From contig NZ_FNWV01000007.1 of NCBI RefSeq assembly GCF_900108555.1, forward strand, positions 62,001 to 126,000: a DNA stretch of 64,000 nucleotides, given 5' to 3'. Shown in pieces: positions 9,255 to 18,278 of the stretch. A program made the translations under genes and the position numbers. This DNA is from Ruminococcus flavefaciens. Lineage in GTDB: Bacteria > Bacillota > Clostridia > Oscillospirales > Ruminococcaceae. Positions within the stretch are counted from its first letter, which is position 1. Each line of letters opens with the position of its first letter. Below the pieces are notes generated by a model. That model saw only the letters and a list, made by a program, of their open reading frames with translations, was not told the DNA's origin and did no database searches.

Positions 9255-10049
9255 TTATTGTTTTGCTTTGAAAAGAGTGCCTATTTCCTTATTTTCAAAC
9301 AGGTCATAGAGCTTTTCGGGATCTTTTCCGTTCATTATTATCATGTCTATGCCTGCATTTGTAGCTATTTTTGCAGCGGTTATCTTTGTGGACATACCGC
9401 CTGTTCCCAGACTTGTTCCTGCACCGCCTGCCATAGCCTCTATCTCGGGAGTTATCTTCTCGACAACAGGTATGGGCTTGGCATCGGGATTTGAACGGGG
9501 GTCATCGTCATAGAGAGCGTCTATATCCGAAAGTATCAGCAGCAGATCGGCTCTTGAAAGCTCCGCAACGAGAGCGGAAAGGGAGTCGTTCTCGCCTATT
9601 TCAAGCTCCAGCTCATCAATAGCGATAGTGTCGTTTTCGTTTACTATAGGGATAACGTCCATACCAACCAGCTTCTCCACAGTATTCATGAAGTTTTCGC
9701 AGTGGTTTGGGTTATTGATGATAGTCTTTGTTAGCAGTATCTGTGCCACTGTTACGCTGTATTTTGCGAACATATCGTCGTATACGTGCATGAGCTCGCA
9801 CTGTCCGATAGCGGCTACAGCCTGTTTTGTCTTGGTATCCTTTGGCTTCTCGGGGAGACCGAGCTTTCCTGCGCCCAGACCTACAGCTCCCGAAGATACC
9901 ATGATTATCTCACGACCTGAGTTGTGAAGATCGGAAATAACGCGCACCATATTTGTCATTCTGCGTATATTCAGCTTGCCTGTCTTGTGGGTAAGTGTGG
10001 AAGTACCCAGCTTTATGACGATACGCTTTTTTTCTGATATATTTCTCAT
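9255..10049 (-). CDS. proB: Glutamate 5-kinase, short form without PUA domain
   Basis: 264 residues with only the amino-acid-kinase domain: KRIVIKLGTSTLTHK at the N-terminus, SSGAVGLGAGKLGL, the NENDTIAIDELE segment and GTGGMSTKITAAKIA. ProB phosphorylates glutamate on the gamma-carboxyl with ATP and is normally the proline-feedback control point. Longer ProB proteins add a C-terminal PUA domain, which is absent here; short forms are known in other bacteria. ATG at 10049 follows AAGGAAG. It sits 14 bases after the hydroxyacid dehydrogenase gene and 28 before proA. Confidence 0.96.
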   Translation of the reverse strand: MRNISEKKRIVIKLGTSTLTHKTGKLNIRRMTNMVRVISDLHNSGREIIMVSSGAVGLGAGKLGLPEKPKDTKTKQAVAAIGQCELMHVYDDMFAKYSVTVAQILLTKTIINNPNHCENFMNTVEKLVGMDVIPIVNENDTIAIDELELEIGENDSLSALVAELSRADLLLILSDIDALYDDDPRSNPDAKPIPVVEKITPEIEAMAGGAGTSLGTGGMSTKITAAKIATNAGIDMIIMNGKDPEKLYDLFENKEIGTLFKAKQ

Positions 10050-10063
10050 AGGATCAGCTTCCT

Positions 10064-11014
10064 TTAGTTGACTTTATTCTGCGGACAGCCATTCTGCCAC
10101 GCCTTTATATTGCTGCATACGATGTCCACAAGGCGTTCTCTTGTTTCGAGAGGTGCCCATGCTGTATGCGGAGTGATCACGCAGTTTTTTGCACCTTTAA
10201 GGGGAGTATCCGGTGACATTGGCTCTTTTACCAGTACATCGAGATAAGCAGCTGCTATCTTTCCGTCATTGAGAGCCTTTGCCAGGTCGGCTTCGTTTAC
10301 AACTCCGCCTCGTGAAGTATTTATCAGCATAGCAGAGGGCTTCATATGGGATATGAGCTCGCTGTTGATGATGCCTGCTGTCTTGTCTGTAAGAGGACAA
10401 TGGAATGTGAGCACATCAGCCTTTTCTGCGGCTGTATACAGGTCTGTGACCTCATACGGGCAGTCCTTGGGCTGAGTTCTTGTGCTTATGACTATATTCA
10501 TGCCGAAGGCAGAGCCTATCTGAGCTGCCTTGCGTCCGATAGAACCGTAACCCACAATGGAAAGAGTCTTTCCTGCAAGCTCGGCAGTAGGTACGGGGAA
10601 GTATGAGAAAGCAGGTGAACGCTCCCACTCGCCGTTCTTTACAGCGATGTCGTAGTCCCTTATACGGCTGTAGCGGTCAAGTATGTAAGCAAAGGTCTGC
10701 TGTGCAACAGCGTCAGTGGAATACTGACCTGCATTGCATACAACGATGCCTTTTTCTGCGGCATATTCTATATCCACATTGTTGAAGCCCGTGGCGAAAA
10801 GTCCGATATACTTGATATTGGGACAAGCGTCCATAACTTCCTTTGTAATGAGCACCTTGTTGCAGAGCACTATGTCTGCATCTCCGATATTAGCAGCTGT
10901 TTCCTCGGGGGGAGTAAGTGGGATTATCCTTACGTCGCCCAGCTCTTCAAGCTGAGAAGTGGGGATATCTCCGCTGATATTGACTGTATACCAGTCAAGG
11001 ACTGCAATTTTCAC
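10064..11014 (-). CDS. D-2-hydroxyacid dehydrogenase (glycerate dehydrogenase-like)
   Basis: 316 residues, NAD-dependent. The Rossmann signature GYGSIGRKAAQIGSAFGM is followed by the segments with the expected catalytic residues: Arg in NTSRGGVVNE, Glu in VKEPM and His in TPHTAWA. By similarity it resembles glycerate/hydroxypyruvate reductases, but the exact 2-keto acid cannot be read from sequence. The start is GTG at 11014: AAGGAGG lies nine bases upstream within the end of the preceding gene. It shares an operon with proBA though no direct metabolic link to proline is evident. Confidence 0.9.
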   Translation of the reverse strand: MKIAVLDWYTVNISGDIPTSQLEELGDVRIIPLTPPEETAANIGDADIVLCNKVLITKEVMDACPNIKYIGLFATGFNNVDIEYAAEKGIVVCNAGQYSTDAVAQQTFAYILDRYSRIRDYDIAVKNGEWERSPAFSYFPVPTAELAGKTLSIVGYGSIGRKAAQIGSAFGMNIVISTRTQPKDCPYEVTDLYTAAEKADVLTFHCPLTDKTAGIINSELISHMKPSAMLINTSRGGVVNEADLAKALNDGKIAAAYLDVLVKEPMSPDTPLKGAKNCVITPHTAWAPLETRERLVDIVCSNIKAWQNGCPQNKVN

Positions 11015-11017
11015 AGC

Positions 11018-11359
11018 TTAGTCCTCCTTGTCTTTCTTGTCGGAAGAAGCTTTTTCCTCAGCTGTTTTTGGCTTTACGAATATAGAAGTGAACAGTGCTG
11101 TGACAATGAGTATGAGTTCGATTATACCTACAGTGTAGAAAAGAGTTTTATTATTTGATACCCATAAGAGAAGTGAAAGCGGAACAGCTATAGCGAAAAT
11201 AAGCTGGAAAGGCTTTTTCTGTACCGCAAATCTGTAGCTGAAAAAGATGATAGAGATAACTGCCAGAGCAAGGTGCATCGAGAACGGGAATGGGAAGATA
11301 GTCGGATTTTCTGCGTCTGATATCTGGGCTAAACAAGTAAACATATTTGTAAGGTTCAT
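11018..11359 (-). CDS. Small multi-pass membrane protein of unknown function
   Basis: 113 residues with three likely membrane helices (about 27-45, 52-67 and 74-94) and a charged Lys/Glu/Asp-rich C-terminal tail. ATG at 11359 is preceded by AGGAG at a normal distance. It is the first gene after the promoter at 11439-11467 and is three bases from the dehydrogenase gene, so it heads the proBA operon. I recognise no family. Confidence 0.75.
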   Translation of the reverse strand: MNLTNMFTCLAQISDAENPTIFPFPFSMHLALAVISIIFFSYRFAVQKKPFQLIFAIAVPLSLLLWVSNNKTLFYTVGIIELILIVTALFTSIFVKPKTAEEKASSDKKDKED

Positions 11360-11438
11360 ATTATCTCCTGACCTCCGCCGTCCGTAATATATCTGAAATG
11401 GGGCGGAATTTATAAATTTGCAAAAGTCTGCACATTAC

Positions 11439-11467
11439 AGTATACCATAAACAGCGCAGAAATTCAA
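11439..11467 (-). promoter_or_regulatory. Sigma-A promoter of the membrane protein/dehydrogenase/proBA operon
   Basis: On the minus strand TTGAAT (11462-11467), 17 bases, TATACT (11439-11444), about 80 bases upstream of the first start codon. Confidence 0.75.
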
Positions 11468-11538
11468 CTATTTTTTAAAAAATACACAAAAAAATTATAA
11501 CGCATTTTTGCGGATTTTCGGATGTTTTTAACAGGGGG

Positions 11539-11567
11539 TTGAATTTTTTTCCCAACAGACGTATAAT
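11539..11567 (+). promoter_or_regulatory. Sigma-A promoter upstream of the two-component system
   Basis: TTGAAT (11539-11544), 17 bases, TATAAT (11562-11567). The start codon of the response regulator is about 260 bases downstream, and the gap is filled by repeat hairpins, so these would be in the transcript leader if this promoter serves the gene. Confidence 0.65.
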
Positions 11568-11589
11568 ATAGTGAGTAGTGATCAGTTCC

Positions 11590-11815
11590 GAGTCCTTAGC
11601 CGTTAGCTTGTAGGGGCGGCGGATTTAATTCGGAATGCGGAATTCGGAATTAGGAATTGTAGGGGCGCGTTCCGCGCGCCCGTGCTCCTGTAACCTTTAT
11701 GTATGCCATAACTACTGTAGGGCTGCCTTTGGCGGCCCGCATATTGAAAATTGAGAATGAAGGGACGCGCATTGCGCGTCCGTAAATTGATAATCCGTAA
11801 ATTGATAAAAATGAG
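11590..11815. repeat. Intergenic hairpin-repeat block
   Basis: It contains GTAGGGGCGCG...CGCGCGCCCG, GTAGGGCTGCC...GGCGGCCCG, and GGACGCGC-ATT-GCGCGTCC (11763-11781), plus repeated AATTCGGAAT and AAATTGATAA strings. The hairpin stems differ in sequence but each pairs with itself. No coding potential is seen. Confidence 0.75.
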
Positions 11816-11827
11816 AAAGAAGGCGTT

Positions 11828-12508
11828 ATGATGATATATATGCTGGAAGATGAGGCAGGTATAAGGAACTTCGTTATATATGCCCTTGAAAGCTCGGGAA
11901 TGACCGCAAAAGGCTTTGAAACGCCTTCTGCTCTCAGAGAAGCTATGGCGCAGGAGCTGCCCGAGCTTCTGCTTCTTGACCGTATGCTCCCCGAGGAGGA
12001 CGGACTTTCTGTACTGAAAAAGCTGAGAAGCGACCCCGAGACCCAGAAGCTCCCTGTTATCATGCTCACGGCAAAGGATTCGGAGCTTGATAAAGTCGAG
12101 GGACTTGACAGCGGCGCTGATGATTATATCGCAAAGCCTTTCGGTACTTTAGAGCTTATCTCACGTATAAAGGCACTTCTTCGCCGCACTGCTGATATCC
12201 CTTCCGAAAAGCTGGAATTAGGCAAAATAACCGTATATCCTTCAAAGCATGAGGTTTTTGCGAACGGCAGCAAGGTAGTGCTCACCCTTAAAGAATATGA
12301 TATGCTCATATTGCTTATGAAGCACAGGGGAGAAGTCTTTTCCCGTGATGACCTGCTGAAAGAGATATGGGGCTATGACTTTGCAGGCGAAAGCCGTACA
12401 GTCGATGTTCATATAAGGACTCTCCGCCAGAAGCTGGGAGACTGCGGCGATCTGATACAGACCATACGCGGAGTCGGATATAAGGCAGGTGACGATATTA
12501 TTGACTAA
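11828..12508 (+). CDS. OmpR/PhoB-type response regulator
   Basis: 226 residues. The receiver domain (about 1-115) has the acidic pair in MLEDEAG, the phospho-accepting Asp in LLLDRMLPEEDG, the Thr in MLTAKDS and the Lys in YIAKPF. The C-terminal winged-helix domain (about 130-225) ends with VDVHIRTLRQKLGD and TIRGVGYK, typical of the OmpR class. Two in-frame ATGs begin the frame (MMIYML); AAGAAGGCG lies upstream. It overlaps the histidine kinase gene by about 20 bases, indicating translational coupling. The sequence does not reveal the stimulus; PhoB-like regulons are possible but no phosphate genes are nearby. Confidence 0.93.
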   Translation: MMIYMLEDEAGIRNFVIYALESSGMTAKGFETPSALREAMAQELPELLLLDRMLPEEDGLSVLKKLRSDPETQKLPVIMLTAKDSELDKVEGLDSGADDYIAKPFGTLELISRIKALLRRTADIPSEKLELGKITVYPSKHEVFANGSKVVLTLKEYDMLILLMKHRGEVFSRDDLLKEIWGYDFAGESRTVDVHIRTLRQKLGDCGDLIQTIRGVGYKAGDDIID

Positions 12509-14171
12509 AAAAATATTTATCGGCATCATAACTATCTGTGCGATATCGGTCATAGCGGCTATAATGCTCGTAACTGCGCTGATGTACGACAAATCGGTGG
12601 AGTCGGCGGAAAAAGAAGTGAAAAATCATACTCTTATAATATCCTCCGCCGTTGAAAGACTTGGAGAAGATTTCCTCGAAAGCAGTGATTTCGGCGATGA
12701 TATCCGCGTTACATGGATAGATCAGCGCGGACAGGTGGTTTTCGATACGGAAGAAGCTCCCGAAGCTCTGGAAAATCATTCCGACAGAAAAGAGATTTCC
12801 GAAGCCTTTGAAAAGGGCGAGGGCAGCTCATCACGCTATTCAAAGACTATCATGCAAAAGACAATAAATTACGCTGTAAGGCTGAAAGATCACTCTGTAA
12901 TAAGAGTTTCAAGTGTACATATATCCCTTGAAGCACAGCTGCTGAAAGTATTGAACCCTATGCTGCTCATACTTGCTGTAGTCGTTGTATTTTCCGTACT
13001 TGCGGCAACGAGAGTATCAAGAAATATCGTAAGACCTATAAATAATATCGACCTTGCTCACCCCGATACGAAAAAAAGCTATAAGGAGCTTGCTCCTCTG
13101 CTGGAAAAGCTGCGCAGTCAGAATAACAAGGTAAGCCGTCAGATGGACGAGATACAGAGCAGCCGTGAGCAGTTCGGGCTTATGACAGAGTCAATGGACG
13201 AGGGACTTATAATCACCGATCCAAAGCTGAATGTGCTCACCTGCAATACCAGTGCGAAAAAGCTTCTCGGAGCAGGCGCATTTACGGAGGGTCAGAGCGT
13301 TTACGCTCTTAATAATTCGGAGGATTTCAGAAGATGTATCATGAATGCCCTCGGCGGCAGGCGTTCGGAGTGTATCCTGCGTACAGGCGGCGGTCAGCGC
13401 GAAGTAATTGCAAGCCCTGCAAACAGTATAGACATGGTATGCGGACTTGTGGTGTTCATCATGGACGTTACCGAAAAGCAGGAGCTTGAGACTATGCGCC
13501 GCGAGTTTACGTCAAATGTGTCACATGAGCTGAAAACTCCGCTTACGACTATCTACGGCATATCCGATATGCTGGCAAACGGCATGGTCAAGCAGGAGGA
13601 CGTTGCGCAGTTCGGCGGAAATATCCGCAGCGAAGCCGAAAGGCTCATCAATCTCATCAACGATATAGTTTCCCTTTCAAAGCTTGACGAGGACTCTGCT
13701 CCCCGTGAGAATGAAAGCGTTGAGCTTTACAGCCTTGCTGAGGAAGTCCTTGAAAGACTGAAGCTGAGCGCAGAGGAAAAGGGTGTGACAACAGAGCTTA
13801 CAGGCGAAAAGGTGTCGCTTATCGGAAGCCGCACCATACTCGGCGAGATACTGTACAATCTCTGCGACAACGCCATAAAGTACAATGTCAGCGGCGGCAG
13901 CCTGAGTGTCAAGATATCCCATATACCGCAGAGAGCTATCATAACTGTAAGCGATACGGGTATGGGAATACCGCAGCAGCATATAGGACGTATTTTCGAG
14001 CGTTTCTACCGCGTTGACAAGAGCCGTTCGCGTAAAATAAAGGGTACAGGTCTCGGACTTTCTATCGTTAAGCATGGTGTTATGTACCATAACGGTACTG
14101 TAAGAGTTGAGAGCGAGGCAGGCAAGGGCACTGTTTTCACAGTAGAGCTGCCTATAGAGAAAAAACAATGA
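12489..14171 (+). CDS. Membrane sensor histidine kinase (PhoR-like)
   Basis: 560 residues. Two membrane helices (about 7-30 and 155-175) flank a sensor domain outside the cell of about 120 residues; a PAS-like segment follows at about 225-330. The H-box is FTSNVSHELKTPLTTIYG; the catalytic domain shows NAIKYN, DTGMGIP and GTGLGLSIVK. Partner of the regulator just upstream. The frame can start at GTG 12489, overlapping the regulator stop, or at TTG 12501; neither has a perfectly placed ribosome site, so the start is uncertain by a few codons. Confidence 0.92.
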   Translation: MTILLTKKIFIGIITICAISVIAAIMLVTALMYDKSVESAEKEVKNHTLIISSAVERLGEDFLESSDFGDDIRVTWIDQRGQVVFDTEEAPEALENHSDRKEISEAFEKGEGSSSRYSKTIMQKTINYAVRLKDHSVIRVSSVHISLEAQLLKVLNPMLLILAVVVVFSVLAATRVSRNIVRPINNIDLAHPDTKKSYKELAPLLEKLRSQNNKVSRQMDEIQSSREQFGLMTESMDEGLIITDPKLNVLTCNTSAKKLLGAGAFTEGQSVYALNNSEDFRRCIMNALGGRRSECILRTGGGQREVIASPANSIDMVCGLVVFIMDVTEKQELETMRREFTSNVSHELKTPLTTIYGISDMLANGMVKQEDVAQFGGNIRSEAERLINLINDIVSLSKLDEDSAPRENESVELYSLAEEVLERLKLSAEEKGVTTELTGEKVSLIGSRTILGEILYNLCDNAIKYNVSGGSLSVKISHIPQRAIITVSDTGMGIPQQHIGRIFERFYRVDKSRSRKIKGTGLGLSIVKHGVMYHNGTVRVESEAGKGTVFTVELPIEKKQ

Positions 14172-14180
14172 GGTGTTTCA

Positions 14181-15314
14181 ATGAATAATGGCATTACTGC
14201 CGCAGAGCTTGAAAAGCTCGATAATTCGGAATATAAGATAATAGATATACGTGACAGCTCCGCTTTTGAGTATGGTCATATAGACGGAGCTGTGAATATT
14301 GCGCAGGAGGATGTACTTTCCGCGGAACTGCCGCAGGATAAAAAGCTCATAATCTGCTGCCGCAGCGGTATTATCAGTGGAGATATCGCAGATAAGCTGT
14401 GTCAAAAAGGCTTTGAAGCCTATAATTTAGAGGGCGGCTATGTTGACTGGCTCCGCATAAAAATGGAGAACAGGGAAGTCACGGAGGCTGTAGAGCTGAG
14501 TATCAGGAAGAAGTTTAAGAAGTCAATATGGTGTAAGTTCACAAAGGCTATAAACGAATACGAGCTTGTAAAGCCGAATGACAAGATAGCTGTCTGTATC
14601 TCGGGCGGCAAGGACTCAATGCTCATGGCAAAGCTATTTCAGGAGCTGAAACGCCACGATAAGTTTCCATTTGAGCTTGTGTTTCTTGTTATGGATCCCG
14701 GCTACAGTCCCGAAAACCGCCGCGTTATCGAAGAAAATGCACGTTCTATGTCCATACCTGTGCATATATTCGAGTCGGATATATTCGACTCTGTGTACAA
14801 TATCGAGAAGAACCCCTGCTACATATGTGCGCGTATGCGCCGCGGCTATCTCTACAGTCACGCAAAGGCTTTGGGCTGCAATAAAATAGCTCTCGGACAT
14901 CATTTCGACGACGTTATCGAGACTATCCTCATGGGTATGCTCTACGGCGGACAGGTGCAGACTATGATGCCGAAGCTCCACAGTACCAACTTTGAGGGCA
15001 TGGAGCTTATACGCCCCCTTTATCTCGTTAGAGAAGCCGAGATAAAGCACTGGCGCGACTATAATGATTTGCATTTCATACAGTGTGCCTGCAAATTCAC
15101 TGATACCTGCACTACCTGTGCTCCCGACAGCCGCTCCGTGTCGAAGCGTCTGGAGATAAAAAATCTCATTGCGGAGCTTAAAAAGGTAAATCCGCAGGTT
15201 GAGAAGAATATCTTCCGAAGCGTTGAGAATGTCAATGTGAATACGGTCATCGCCTATAAGGACAACGCAGGTGTTCACCGTTTCCTTGATAAGTATGATG
15301 ATGTAAAGGAATGA
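14181..15314 (+). CDS. Rhodanese domain fused to a TtcA-like tRNA 2-thiocytidine synthetase
   Basis: 377 residues. An N-terminal rhodanese domain (about 1-90) carries the active cysteine in CCRSGI. The remainder is a PP-loop ATPase: ISGGKDSML (about 136), the pair of cysteines in CYICARMRRGYLY, and a third cysteine group in CACKFTDTCTTC. TtcA uses an iron-sulfur cluster and a sulfur donor to thiolate C32 of some tRNAs. The fusion suggests that the rhodanese domain hands persulfide sulfur to the synthetase within one polypeptide. ATG at 14181 is preceded by GAGG; it follows the kinase gene by nine bases. The exact tRNA target is inferred from family. Confidence 0.87.
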   Translation: MNNGITAAELEKLDNSEYKIIDIRDSSAFEYGHIDGAVNIAQEDVLSAELPQDKKLIICCRSGIISGDIADKLCQKGFEAYNLEGGYVDWLRIKMENREVTEAVELSIRKKFKKSIWCKFTKAINEYELVKPNDKIAVCISGGKDSMLMAKLFQELKRHDKFPFELVFLVMDPGYSPENRRVIEENARSMSIPVHIFESDIFDSVYNIEKNPCYICARMRRGYLYSHAKALGCNKIALGHHFDDVIETILMGMLYGGQVQTMMPKLHSTNFEGMELIRPLYLVREAEIKHWRDYNDLHFIQCACKFTDTCTTCAPDSRSVSKRLEIKNLIAELKKVNPQVEKNIFRSVENVNVNTVIAYKDNAGVHRFLDKYDDVKE

Positions 15315-15410
15315 ATTTGAATATTTCTGCATATATGTAGGGGGAACTGCTTATTGGGCGGTCTGCGATGTTACATTAAGGGACGCCTTCTCTTGCAAGG
15401 CGTCCCCTCT

Positions 15411-15440
15411 AAAAAAACAGTCCACTGGACTGTTTTTTTA
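15411..15440 (+). terminator. Intrinsic terminator after the rhodanese-TtcA gene
   Basis: A near-perfect palindrome with arms AAAAAAACAGTCCA and TGGACTGTTTTTTT, ending in a run of seven T. It is symmetrical, so it could act on both strands. Confidence 0.8.
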
Positions 15441-15472
15441 TTCACCCCTTGTGATGCGCCTTCGTATTATTT

Positions 15473-15549
15473 CGCTGTTCTTTAAAAGCTGGGAACAGCG
15501 ACCAGAGACGCTGTCTCTGGACTCTGCCAAAGGAACACAGTCCCTTTGG
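15473..15549. repeat. Three consecutive hairpins (repeat-like element)
   Basis: Three stems follow each other with hardly a gap: CGCTGTTC/GAACAGCG (15473-15500), CCAGAGA/TCTCTGG (15502-15520) and CCAAAGG/CCTTTGG (15527-15549). An open frame of 71 codons across it has no ribosome site and no recognisable product. The rest of 15315-15686 is repeat-like and terminators. Confidence 0.65.
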
Positions 15550-15654
15550 AAACCCGTTCATACGCTCAGCAAGTTATTTGGCAGGGCAAATTTTAAACAT
15601 TTAATTAGCTCCGAAACAGTTAAATTATATCGCCACTTTTTATTTTTGGACACT

Positions 15655-15684
15655 AAAAAGGACTGAGTAAACTCAGTCCTTTTT
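15655..15684 (-). terminator. Intrinsic terminator of the polytopic membrane protein gene
   Basis: AAAAAGGACTGAGT pairs perfectly with ACTCAGTCCTTTTT around a 2-base centre; on the minus strand the stem ends in a T run. Confidence 0.85.
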
Positions 15685-15686
15685 GC

Positions 15687-17996
15687 TTATTTCCAGAATA
15701 TAACTGCGTCTTCAAGAGTATCTATAAGGCTTGGGAAGTGCTTCATAATAGTGCCTTCTCCCCAGTTGAAGAGCTGACCGAAGATGAATACCATTGTCAG
15801 TGCCATAGAAATACCCGAAAGAACGTATCTGCTCTTGTGAACTGAGGGATTTGAACAGCCGCGGAATATGCCTATCATAGCTGCAAATGTCATAAGTGGC
15901 ATGATATCGAATACATAGTGTGTGATAAATCCGCCGAGACAGAAGTCAGCCCATGCAAGGAATACGGACATAGCAAGGCATATAGCCAAGAACCATCTTC
16001 TGCAGCGGTCGCCGAGCTCCTTTGTTTTCGGTCCGAAAGCCTGCGGCTGGAGAAGTGTGCCGAAGAGGATAACAGGGAGTGTGAGTGCTCCGAAGCCTAT
16101 TACCGTATATACGTATGAGCCGTAGTTTTCAAGTCCGTTGAAACCTGTTTCAAAGAAGGGGAATGCAGGCTTTGATTTCGGCATCTGCAAGAAATAGTGG
16201 TATATAGCTGACGGTAGATTTGAAAGTCTGAGAGTATTTGCGTGGATATCGCTGACTGTGAGCTGGTATGCTGCACCAAAGTCGAACGGTGAGCCAAATC
16301 TTGCAGCGTTGTACTTCATTATAAGTGCTGCACCTGCAATAAGCGGAGCTACAAAGCTTGCTGCAAGTCCGAGACGATAGCCGAGCTTTTCCTTTTTGTC
16401 AAGGAGTATGCCGATGAAGAAAGGTACAAGAACTGCGCCGCAGAGTGCGACTGTAGGACGTGAAGCTACTGAAAGTGCAAGAGCTGTACCGCCTATGATG
16501 AGCAGGACAGGTTTGAGCTTCTTATTTGCAGTGGTGCAGGCTGTCATGCCTGTGAATAAGCTTATCATAAGGAAGCAAAGTCCCGAGATAGTTGGCAGAG
16601 TATAGCGGTCTATCTCATTTCCAAGCGTCCAGAAGCCCATTGTGGCTGCTGCCGTAGGAAGCATGAGAAGCAGAAGCAGGAGCTTAGGCTTTATTTTGAG
16701 AAGCTTTAAGGCTGCAAGTACAGTAAGGCACATGAAGAGTATGCCTATTACTGTGTAGAAGTTGTTTGCCATTGCCAGTGTTGGCAGCTTGCCTGTTAAT
16801 TTATAATAAGGATAGTAGAATGTGAGCACGGGAGCTACGCCGAAATAGCTGTAGTATTTACCGTTATAGTATGCCAGATCCCAGTAGGCGAAAGCCTGTG
16901 AATTGCCGCGGAGTCCCGAATCATACACATTTTCAAGCTCATCAAGAGCGGGATCGGCGTCAAGGTCAAGGTATACCTGATCCTTTTCAAAGGCATCGAG
17001 AGTCATGGCAAATGGATCGTCGGTATATTTTTCAGTACCTGTATACGGTCTGCCTTCCTGATCAGGCTGACGGAGGCAAAGTCCCGAGAGAGTACATAGT
17101 ACTATAACAGCGGCAACAGCAATAACGTGAGAACGCTTCTTGCTGTCGTAGTCCACTGCATAAAATCCGAAAGCCTTTATTGCAAGACAGCCTATAACTA
17201 TAATATAGAGAAGAATAAATCTAAGGTCTGAGAAAGAATAGGGAACAGCGCTTAATGCGCGTATTTTATGGATATTAATGGTTTTGGTAACGCCTGATAA
17301 TGTAAGTGTGAGTGAGTTGAGCTTTTCGTATGGTTCAAAACAAAGCGAAAGCTCTGAATTTCTGCCGCAGGTGCGCTTGTGCTGAACTATGATATCCTGA
17401 GTTGAGAAGTTTTTGTCTGTCATGGAGAGCTTTACATCAAATGGTGTTGATGAGCCGCCTTCAGCGTCAAGGCTTACAAGAAGCACTCTTGCATCTTCGG
17501 GAATATTGTACATCTTCATGTCAGAGTCGCCTGTAACGGATATATCGTTATCAGCTGAGCTCTCAGCATTTGCTCCGAGGGTGATATCGGAAGTCGATAA
17601 GGTCTGATCTGTCTTTTGTGAAGTGAAGCTTTTTCCGTTGAAAATAAGCACTTCCGCAGCAAGTATAACACAAGCACATATCGCACTCTTTTTAAGAAAA
17701 GCACCTATACGCGGAGCTTTATATCGTCTTGCAAGTACAGCTCCGAATACTGCGGCACTTGTAAGGGCAGAGCCTATAAGCGATATTCCGCTGTTTCCGT
17801 CTATCATGCCCACTGACGTTACCGCACTGAGCAGTACCATTGCGCAGATAAGACAGCCCAGGGCAGCTGCAAGGTTTTTCATTGTTGATTTTGAGGCGTC
17901 TTTTTTCTTATTGTCACTGTATTTCTTGTCGCAGATATTCATTATCGACAGTGATATGAAAAATATTATCGGCGGTATGATTATTGACCAAAGCAT
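15687..17996 (-). CDS. Large polytopic membrane protein, possibly a GT-C-type glycosyltransferase
   Basis: 769 residues. Three or four N-terminal helices, an outside domain at about 110-235, then a helix, a loop with GLRGNSQAFAYWDLAYYNG and YYSYFGVAPVLTFYYPYY, and about nine further hydrophobic helices to the C-terminus. The architecture resembles membrane glycosyltransferases of the GT-C fold, but I cannot point to a proven catalytic Asp motif, so the enzymatic role is tentative. ATG at 17996 is preceded by AAGGAGC. It is a single-gene unit with its own promoter and terminator. Confidence 0.75.
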   Translation of the reverse strand: MLWSIIIPPIIFFISLSIMNICDKKYSDNKKKDASKSTMKNLAAALGCLICAMVLLSAVTSVGMIDGNSGISLIGSALTSAAVFGAVLARRYKAPRIGAFLKKSAICACVILAAEVLIFNGKSFTSQKTDQTLSTSDITLGANAESSADNDISVTGDSDMKMYNIPEDARVLLVSLDAEGGSSTPFDVKLSMTDKNFSTQDIIVQHKRTCGRNSELSLCFEPYEKLNSLTLTLSGVTKTINIHKIRALSAVPYSFSDLRFILLYIIVIGCLAIKAFGFYAVDYDSKKRSHVIAVAAVIVLCTLSGLCLRQPDQEGRPYTGTEKYTDDPFAMTLDAFEKDQVYLDLDADPALDELENVYDSGLRGNSQAFAYWDLAYYNGKYYSYFGVAPVLTFYYPYYKLTGKLPTLAMANNFYTVIGILFMCLTVLAALKLLKIKPKLLLLLLMLPTAAATMGFWTLGNEIDRYTLPTISGLCFLMISLFTGMTACTTANKKLKPVLLIIGGTALALSVASRPTVALCGAVLVPFFIGILLDKKEKLGYRLGLAASFVAPLIAGAALIMKYNAARFGSPFDFGAAYQLTVSDIHANTLRLSNLPSAIYHYFLQMPKSKPAFPFFETGFNGLENYGSYVYTVIGFGALTLPVILFGTLLQPQAFGPKTKELGDRCRRWFLAICLAMSVFLAWADFCLGGFITHYVFDIMPLMTFAAMIGIFRGCSNPSVHKSRYVLSGISMALTMVFIFGQLFNWGEGTIMKHFPSLIDTLEDAVIFWK

Positions 17997-18111
17997 TTCT
18001 TATAGCTCCTTAAAAATTATTTCTATTATTAGACGTTAACATATCTTTTTTCTCTTGTATAAAAGCAGAAAAAACTATTTTTTTCGCAAATTATACCAAA
18101 AGACACAGACA

Positions 18112-18140
18112 TATATATTATACTATCAATACGGTGTCAA
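18112..18140 (-). promoter_or_regulatory. Probable promoter of the polytopic membrane protein gene
   Basis: On the minus strand TTGACA (18135-18140), 17 bases, TATATA (18112-18117). A TATAAT five bases closer would leave a spacer of only 12. The start codon is about 115 bases downstream. Confidence 0.6.
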
Positions 18141-18278
18141 ATGCAAGCATAAAAAACAGTAGTATATAGCTTTTGGTGGATTTTCGTCATATTGTACATA
18201 TTTTTCCATGTAATAAAAAATCATTGCCCGGCTATAATACTATCACGGCATCAAAAAATTATTAAGGAGATAACAGAA

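Noticed and set aside
14634..15332. 232-codon open frame on the minus strand
   Set aside because: Antisense to the rhodanese-TtcA gene, which is clearly real.
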